A stretch of 64,000 nt of DNA from Allofournierella_A excrementavium (GTDB lineage Bacteria; Bacillota; Clostridia; Oscillospirales; Ruminococcaceae): the NCBI GenBank assembly GCA_019120375.1, contig DWVE01000027.1:186001-250000 (forward strand), in the 5' to 3' direction. Every line of letters begins with the position of its first letter. Positions within the stretch are counted from its first letter, which is position 1. Made by a program: the position numbers and the translations under genes. Below, in pieces: positions 59,125-64,000 of this stretch. The notes under the pieces are model-generated. The model was not told where the DNA came from and made no database searches. It was given only the letters and a program-made list of their open reading frames with translations.

Positions 59125-61824
59125 ATAGACTCCAACGAGCATCGCAGCATCCGGCGGCCCGACGGCTCCGGCACCTCCGGCGCCCACAGCGCCGGCTCCG
59201 CCGGTTCCAGCCAGGGCCGGAAACTCAACCGCGCCGGCACGCCCCACACCGGCAGCGCGTCCCACGCGTCCGGCAGTGCCCACGCCCCGTCTCACTCCAG
59301 TGAGTCCCACGCCGGCGCCGCCCGCAGCGGCGCGGCTTCCGGCGCGCGGAGCAGCGCGCCCCGCGGCACTTCCCGCACCGGCAGCGCCAAGAACGGGCCT
59401 TCCCGCATCTCCTCTTCGCCCCGGCGCTCTTCGCGCCCGGCGGGCCAGGAGCCGGGGGAGGGCAGCGGTTCCCACGGGCCCCGCGGCAAGAAGCAGTCCA
59501 AAGGCATGCGCATCTTCAAGGGCTTCATGAAGTTCGTGGCCGCCTGCATCTGCCTGGGCGTGATGGTGGGCAGCGTGCTGGCCGTTCTGCTGAGCCTCTA
59601 CGCCGTGGAGATCACCGCCAACGACGCCGAGCTGCTGGACCTGACCAACCTGGAGCTGGCCCAGACCAGCCAGCTGCTGGCGCGGGACCACGACACCGGC
59701 GAGTGGGTGGTCACCGAGGAATGGCACGACAGCAACGACCGCGAGTGGGTCGACCTGCAGGAGATCGAGTCCAACCCCTATCTCAAGTGGGCCTTCATCT
59801 GCGTGGAGGACAAGGACTTCTATGAGCACAGCGGCGTGAACTTCAAGCGCACCTTTGCCGCCGGCGTCAACTATATCGCCACCAAGCTGGGCTTCCCCAT
59901 CTACGACAGCATGCAGGGCGCTTCCACCCTGGACCAGCAGCTCATCAAGAACATTTTGGGCGACGACGACGTCTCGGTGGACCGCAAGCTGCGCGAGATT
60001 TTCCGCGCCCTGGGCCTGGACAAGCGCTACGACAAGGACACCATCCTGGAGGCGTATCTCAACACGGTGAGCCTGTCCGGCTCCATCGCCGGCGTCAAGG
60101 CGGGCGCGTCCAACTATTTCGGCCTTGAAAACCTGGCCGAGCTGTCCCCGGCACAGTGCGCCAGCATCGCGGCCATCACCAAGAACCCCACCGGCTATAA
60201 CCCCTACACCAATCCCGAGCAGCATCTGCAGCGCCGCAACTGGATCCTGCAGCTGATGTACGAGCAGGGCAAGCTGACCGAGTCGGAATACAACGACGCG
60301 GTGGCCAGCCCCCTGGTGCTGGCGGAGGAGAAGGAGGCCGAGGTCATCACCACCTCCTCCAACAACTCCTACTTTGCCGACGCGGTCTACAAGATGCTGC
60401 AGCGGCAGCTGCAGGACGAGCTTGGCTACACCGCCTCCGAGGCCCACAACCTCATCTACAACGGCGGCCTGCGCATCTACACCACCATGGACCCCTACAT
60501 CCAGGAGGAAATGGAGAAGATCATGCTCAATGCCGACGACGCCATCCCGGCGCTGTGGCATGAGGAGGAGATCCTCCAGAGCCAGGTGCCCGACCCGTCC
60601 CAGCTGGAGAACATCGTGGTGAACGACGACGGCACCTACAAGACCGGCACCAACAAGCAGGGCGAGCCGGTGTACTACTACAACGCCCGCACCCAGGCGG
60701 CCATGCTCACCATGGATTATTCCGGCCAGGTGCTGGCGCTGGTGGGCGGCCTTGGCGAAAAGACCACCGACCTGGGCCTGAACCGCGCGGTGGGCCCGGA
60801 GTACGGCGGCACCCAGCGTTCGGTGGGTTCCACCATGAAGCCGCTGGCGGCCTATTCTTTGGGCATCGACTCCGGCCTCATCAACTACTCCACCGCTCTG
60901 CCCGACATGGGCGTGGGCAAGATCGTCAAGGAAAACCTGCGTTCTTCCTACCCCCAGTACGGCTCCAAAATGTTTGAGAACGACGCCCCCGAGGTGCTGG
61001 CAAACCCCGACATCTGGCAGGACTGGCCCTCCAACTATGAAAAAACCTACGAACCGGGCCTGATCACCGTGAACACCGCCATCGCCAAATCCAAGAACAC
61101 CATCGCGGTGCAGGTGGGCCAGCGCGTGGGCAAGGACTATATGTACAGCTTCGCCCACGACACCCTGGGCATGACCCACCTCACCGAGGCGGACGCCGAC
61201 TACGCCCCCATGGTGCTGGGCAGCCTTTCCAAGGGCATCAGCCTGATGGAGCTCACCGCCGCTTACCAGATGTTCGGCAATGGCGGCGAGTATGTGACCC
61301 CCCACCTGTACACCATCGTGGAGAACGCCGTCACCGGCGAGGTCATTCTGGACAACACCGTCAACGTGGTGCACACCCAGGCCATCAAGCCCAGCACCGC
61401 CATGATCATGAACCGGCTGCTTCAGGGCGTTCTGGCTCCCGGCGGCACCGCCGGCAGCGCCATCCACCCCGAGGGTGAGATGGAGGCCGCCGCCAAGACC
61501 GGTACCACCACCGACAACCACGACTTCACCTTTGTGGGCCTGACCCCCTACTATGTCACCGGTGTGTGGTGGGGCTACGACCAGCCCTACGACTTCACCG
61601 ACGTGAAGAGGGGCCAGAACGCCAACCCCATCCGCTATGCGTGGAAGGAACTCATGGACACCATCCAGGCCGACCTGGAGACCAAGAACTTCCCGGTGAG
61701 CGACGACGTGCAGACGGCGCGCTTTTGCGCGGAGAGCGGCGAACTGGCCGTGAACTGCCCCAACACGGCAGTGGGCTACTACACCGCCGACAACATGCCC
61801 GGCTACTGCACCCTGCATCCCTGA
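59125..61824 (+). CDS. Class A penicillin-binding protein (GT51 + transpeptidase) with a long cytoplasmic N-terminus
   Basis: I annotate from ATA 59125 (899 residues) because of the SD at 59109. The frame is fully open to the first ATG at 59506, which would give 772 residues. Residues 1-127 are a Ser/Gly/His/Arg-rich, probably disordered cytoplasmic region. A TM helix (~137-160) follows, then GT51 with the catalytic glutamate in VEDKDFYEHSG (E228), GASTLDQQLIKN, and the transpeptidase with S-T-M-K (S569) and KTGT (K791). It polymerises and cross-links peptidoglycan. The start is the uncertain part; the family call is firm. Confidence 0.85.
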   Translation: MDSNEHRSIRRPDGSGTSGAHSAGSAGSSQGRKLNRAGTPHTGSASHASGSAHAPSHSSESHAGAARSGAASGARSSAPRGTSRTGSAKNGPSRISSSPRRSSRPAGQEPGEGSGSHGPRGKKQSKGMRIFKGFMKFVAACICLGVMVGSVLAVLLSLYAVEITANDAELLDLTNLELAQTSQLLARDHDTGEWVVTEEWHDSNDREWVDLQEIESNPYLKWAFICVEDKDFYEHSGVNFKRTFAAGVNYIATKLGFPIYDSMQGASTLDQQLIKNILGDDDVSVDRKLREIFRALGLDKRYDKDTILEAYLNTVSLSGSIAGVKAGASNYFGLENLAELSPAQCASIAAITKNPTGYNPYTNPEQHLQRRNWILQLMYEQGKLTESEYNDAVASPLVLAEEKEAEVITTSSNNSYFADAVYKMLQRQLQDELGYTASEAHNLIYNGGLRIYTTMDPYIQEEMEKIMLNADDAIPALWHEEEILQSQVPDPSQLENIVVNDDGTYKTGTNKQGEPVYYYNARTQAAMLTMDYSGQVLALVGGLGEKTTDLGLNRAVGPEYGGTQRSVGSTMKPLAAYSLGIDSGLINYSTALPDMGVGKIVKENLRSSYPQYGSKMFENDAPEVLANPDIWQDWPSNYEKTYEPGLITVNTAIAKSKNTIAVQVGQRVGKDYMYSFAHDTLGMTHLTEADADYAPMVLGSLSKGISLMELTAAYQMFGNGGEYVTPHLYTIVENAVTGEVILDNTVNVVHTQAIKPSTAMIMNRLLQGVLAPGGTAGSAIHPEGEMEAAAKTGTTTDNHDFTFVGLTPYYVTGVWWGYDQPYDFTDVKRGQNANPIRYAWKELMDTIQADLETKNFPVSDDVQTARFCAESGELAVNCPNTAVGYYTADNMPGYCTLHP

Positions 61825-61834
61825 TACGAACCGG

Positions 61835-61880
61835 CAAGGGCCCCTTCTGTGCGCGCTGAGCGCACAGAAGGGGCCCTTTG
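61835..61880 (+). terminator. Terminator after the PBP gene
   Basis: GGGCCCCTTCTGTGCGC and GCGCACAGAAGGGGCCC, a 17-bp perfect stem with a five-base loop, followed by TTTGTG. Confidence 0.88.
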
Positions 61881-61962
61881 TGTATTGTGTGCAAACGAAA
61901 TGCGCCAGAGGGGCCCAAACTGCTCCATTTGACGAAAATCGCGCCGCGGCCGCACCTGCCCC

Positions 61963-61992
61963 TTGCACTTTGGCGTGGCAAAGTGGTATAGT
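61963..61992 (+). promoter_or_regulatory. Promoter of the ACT-domain / homoserine genes
   Basis: TTGCAC (61963-61968), 18-base gap, TATAGT (61987-61992), about 80 bases ahead of the ATG at 62075. Confidence 0.7.
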
Positions 61993-62074
61993 ATAAACAT
62001 TGTAGCATCTTTGGACACAAATGTGCTTTCATCGAGTACAATCGCGCCCTTTGCGGGGGATTTGGAGGAAGAGT

Positions 62075-62500
62075 ATGGAACGTCGTTTTCTGCTGGTGGA
62101 CGCAAGCGTGCTGCCGGACGTTTTCATCAAGGTGCTCAAGGCCAAGGAACTGCTGGCCAGCGGCGCGGTGCGCAACATCTCGTCGGCTGTGCGGCAGGCG
62201 GGGCTGTCCCGCAGCGCCTTCTATAAATACAAGGACTGCGTGTTCGACGCCCGCAACAGCCGCAAGGTCATCACCGTGCTGGCCACCCTGCTGGACGAGA
62301 CCGGCGCGCTGCAGGCGCTGCTGGCGGGCATCAGCGCGGCGGGGGGCAGCGTGGTCACCATCAACCAGTCCACGCCGGAGAGCGGCGCGGCCCAGGTGGC
62401 GGTGAGCGTGCGCACCGACACCATGCAGATGAGCGTGGAGGAAATGCTCCAGAAGCTGCGCCGTCAGCGCACCGTGGTGGAGATCCGCCAGGGCGTGTGA
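62075..62500 (+). CDS. ACT domain-containing protein (PheB/UPF0735 type)
   Basis: 141 residues from the ATG at 62075 (GGAGG at 62064). The N-terminal helix-turn-helix-like segment AVRQAGLSRSAFYKYKDCVF is followed by a C-terminal ACT domain (GGSVVTINQSTPESGAAQVAVSVRTD). In Firmicutes it is regularly found just ahead of the homoserine dehydrogenase gene and is presumed to sense an amino acid. Predicted cytoplasmic regulator or allosteric partner. Confidence 0.9.
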   Translation: MERRFLLVDASVLPDVFIKVLKAKELLASGAVRNISSAVRQAGLSRSAFYKYKDCVFDARNSRKVITVLATLLDETGALQALLAGISAAGGSVVTINQSTPESGAAQVAVSVRTDTMQMSVEEMLQKLRRQRTVVEIRQGV

Positions 62501-62548
62501 CGCGGGCGCACAAAGTCAGCATTGAAGAGGAAAGGAACGAAGGGACCT

Positions 62549-63778
62549 ATGGCAAAGATCGCGATCCTGGGCTTCGGCACCGTGGGCGGCGGCGTGCTGG
62601 AGGTGCTGCGCCGCAATGCGGCCAGCGTCAGCCGCCGCGCGGGCCAGCCCGTGGAGGTCAAATACATCCTGGACATCCGGGACTTCAGCAATCACCCCGA
62701 CGCGGCCCTGTTTGTGCAGAGCATCGACACCATCCTGGCCGACCCGGAGATAAAGGTGGTGGTGGAGACCATCGGCGGCACCAAATTCGCCTACCCCTAT
62801 GTGCGGAAAGCGCTGGAGAGCGGGCGCAGCGTGGTGACCAGCAACAAGGAGATGGTGGCCACCTACGGCGCCGAGCTGCTGGCTCTGGCCAGAGAGCACA
62901 AGGTGGCCTTTCTGTTCGAGGCCAGCGTGGGCGGCGGCACCCCCATCATCACCCCCATGCACCAGTGCCTTGCGGCCAACGTCATCAGCCAGGTGCAGGG
63001 CATCGTGAACGGCACCACCAACTTCATGCTCACCAAGATGGCCCGGGAGGAGATGGGCTTTGAGGACGCGCTGAAGATCGCCCAGCAGCTGGGCTACGCC
63101 GAGACCAAGGACCCCGGCGACGACGTGGACGGCCCCGACGCCTGCCGCAAAATAGCCATTCTGGCCAGCATCGCCTTCGGGCATCATTTCTATCCCAAAA
63201 ACATTCCGACCCGGGGCATCCGGGGCATCACGGTGGCGGACATCGCCGCCGCCGCCCGGCTGGACTGCGTTATCAAGCTCATCGCCTGGGCCAAGCGGGA
63301 CGAGACCGGCCGGGTGACCGCCGCGGTGGAGCCCATGCTGGTGCCCAAATCCAACCAGCTGGCCAGCGTGGACGACGTGTTCAACGCGGTGCTGGTGAAG
63401 GGCGACATGCTGGGCGACGTGGTGTTCTACGGCAAGGGCGCGGGCCGTCTGCCCACCGCCAGCGCGGTGGTGGCTGACGTGATCGACGCCCTCAAGCACG
63501 GCGCGAAGATCCACGACAGCCTGTTCTGGCAGCCCAGCGAGCCCTTCGACGGCCTGCTGGAGGACCCCACCCCCGCCACCTGCTATGTGCGGGTGAAGGG
63601 GCTGCCCGCCACCGTGCTGCCCGCGCTTTACGGCGAGGGCGAGCTGGTGAGCGACGACGGCAGCGAGGCGGCCTATCTCGTGACCTACATCGCCCCCCGC
63701 GGGCTGGAAGAAGCCGCCCGCAAGGTCACGGCCCTGGGCGGCAAAGTGGAGCTGATGCTGCGCCAGCTCACCGATTGA
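62549..63778 (+). CDS. hom: Homoserine dehydrogenase
   Basis: 409 residues from the ATG at 62549. NAD(P) motif LGFGTVGGGV (residues ~7-16), the active-site region VVTSNKEMVA, the homoserine-binding motif with NGTTNFML and the LGYAETKDPGDDVDG signature; a C-terminal ACT domain (~335-409). It reduces aspartate semialdehyde to homoserine for threonine and methionine. Encoded between the ACT regulator and thrB. Confidence 0.96.
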   Translation: MAKIAILGFGTVGGGVLEVLRRNAASVSRRAGQPVEVKYILDIRDFSNHPDAALFVQSIDTILADPEIKVVVETIGGTKFAYPYVRKALESGRSVVTSNKEMVATYGAELLALAREHKVAFLFEASVGGGTPIITPMHQCLAANVISQVQGIVNGTTNFMLTKMAREEMGFEDALKIAQQLGYAETKDPGDDVDGPDACRKIAILASIAFGHHFYPKNIPTRGIRGITVADIAAAARLDCVIKLIAWAKRDETGRVTAAVEPMLVPKSNQLASVDDVFNAVLVKGDMLGDVVFYGKGAGRLPTASAVVADVIDALKHGAKIHDSLFWQPSEPFDGLLEDPTPATCYVRVKGLPATVLPALYGEGELVSDDGSEAAYLVTYIAPRGLEEAARKVTALGGKVELMLRQLTD

Positions 63779-63793
63779 GGGAGGGAAGCGTTT

Positions 63794-64000
63794 ATGGTAA
63801 AAGTCACCGTGCCCGCCACCAGCGCCAACGTGGGCGCCGGTTTTGACGCGCTGGGCCTCGCGGTCTCCATGCACAACACCGTCACCCTGGAAGAGTGCGA
63901 CCGCATCGACATCCTGGCCAGCGACGGCACCCTCATCCCCACCGGCCCGGGCAACCTTGTCTACCGCTCGGCAAAGGCGGTGTTCGACCAGCTGGGCCAG
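63794..64000 (+). CDS. thrB: Homoserine kinase, N-terminal part (runs off the window)
   Basis: 69 residues visible from the ATG at 63794 (GAGGGAGGGAAG upstream). VPATSANVGAGFDALGLA is the GHMP-kinase N-terminus typical of ThrB; the PxxxGLGSSAA ATP loop lies beyond the window. Phosphorylates homoserine in threonine synthesis, 15 bases after the homoserine dehydrogenase stop. Confidence 0.93.
   Translation, partial: MVKVTVPATSANVGAGFDALGLAVSMHNTVTLEECDRIDILASDGTLIPTGPGNLVYRSAKAVFDQLGQ

Overview
This is chromosomal DNA from a GC-rich, low-redundancy Clostridia-type genome. The likeliest home is Oscillospirales/Ruminococcaceae, in the neighbourhood of Faecalibacterium, Gemmiger or Subdoligranulum. 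That assignment is inference from three things: strong AAGGAGG-type Shine-Dalgarno (SD) sites in a GC-rich Firmicute, the IspH-S1 fusion downstream of cmk and plsC, and a GlgB-GlgC-GlgD-GlgA glycogen cluster. I see no rRNA, tRNA, CRISPR array, phage gene or insertion sequence. Genes are tightly packed, often with 4-base ATGA or GTGA overlaps.

Layout. 1-9.4 kb is a surface-glycan block: a truncated YfhO-type membrane protein, then neuB-neuC-Gfo/Idh-SUFU-Gfo/Idh-neuA (nonulosonate/sialic-acid-type synthesis and CMP activation), then a second full-length YfhO protein. 9.4-10.6 kb is a two-gene ThrE-type exporter. 10.8-16.6 kb holds a lipoprotein, a dicarboxylate/amino-acid:cation symporter, a psuK-psuG-zinc-ribbon operon and a SpoIIQ-like LytM protein. 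16.7-21.2 kb (minus strand) is a response regulator, a histidine kinase and a large coiled-coil membrane protein of unknown function. 21.4-27.7 kb is a second glycan cluster that I cannot match to a known pathway: epimerase, TIM-barrel isomerase, GT2, FAD oxidoreductase with a four-cysteine insert, membrane GT2 and a polytopic protein.

27.7-34.8 kb is housekeeping: YhiN flavoprotein, cmk, plsC, ispH-rpsA fusion, an unknown protein, a 48-residue membrane peptide, deoC and a ZIP transporter. 34.9-40.3 kb has a lipoprotein, a second two-component system and a 13-TM-type membrane protein. 40.4-46.1 kb is DUF1385, prmC, recA, recX, rimO and pgsA. 46.4-52.3 kb is glycogen synthesis. 52.5-58.9 kb holds a beta-lactamase-fold serine hydrolase, udk, and a minus-strand FkbH-ACP / MaoC-SDR-acyltransferase module. 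59.1-64 kb is a class A penicillin-binding protein, then an ACT-domain protein, homoserine dehydrogenase and the start of homoserine kinase.

Most interesting points. (1) The FkbH-ACP-MaoC-SDR-acyltransferase module looks like a carrier-protein-bound acyl modification pathway, split by an internal terminator. (2) The 21.4-27.7 kb cluster is unassigned. (3) The PBP has about 127 extra N-terminal residues whose only well-placed start is ATA behind a perfect SD. (4) The rpsA part of the ispH-rpsA fusion keeps its own SD and ATG and a candidate promoter. (5) The ZIP gene's SD lies inside the deoC terminator stem. (6) A 21-bp palindrome overlaps the recA -35 element. (7) The glycogen branching enzyme carries a histone-H1-like Lys/Ala/Pro tail.
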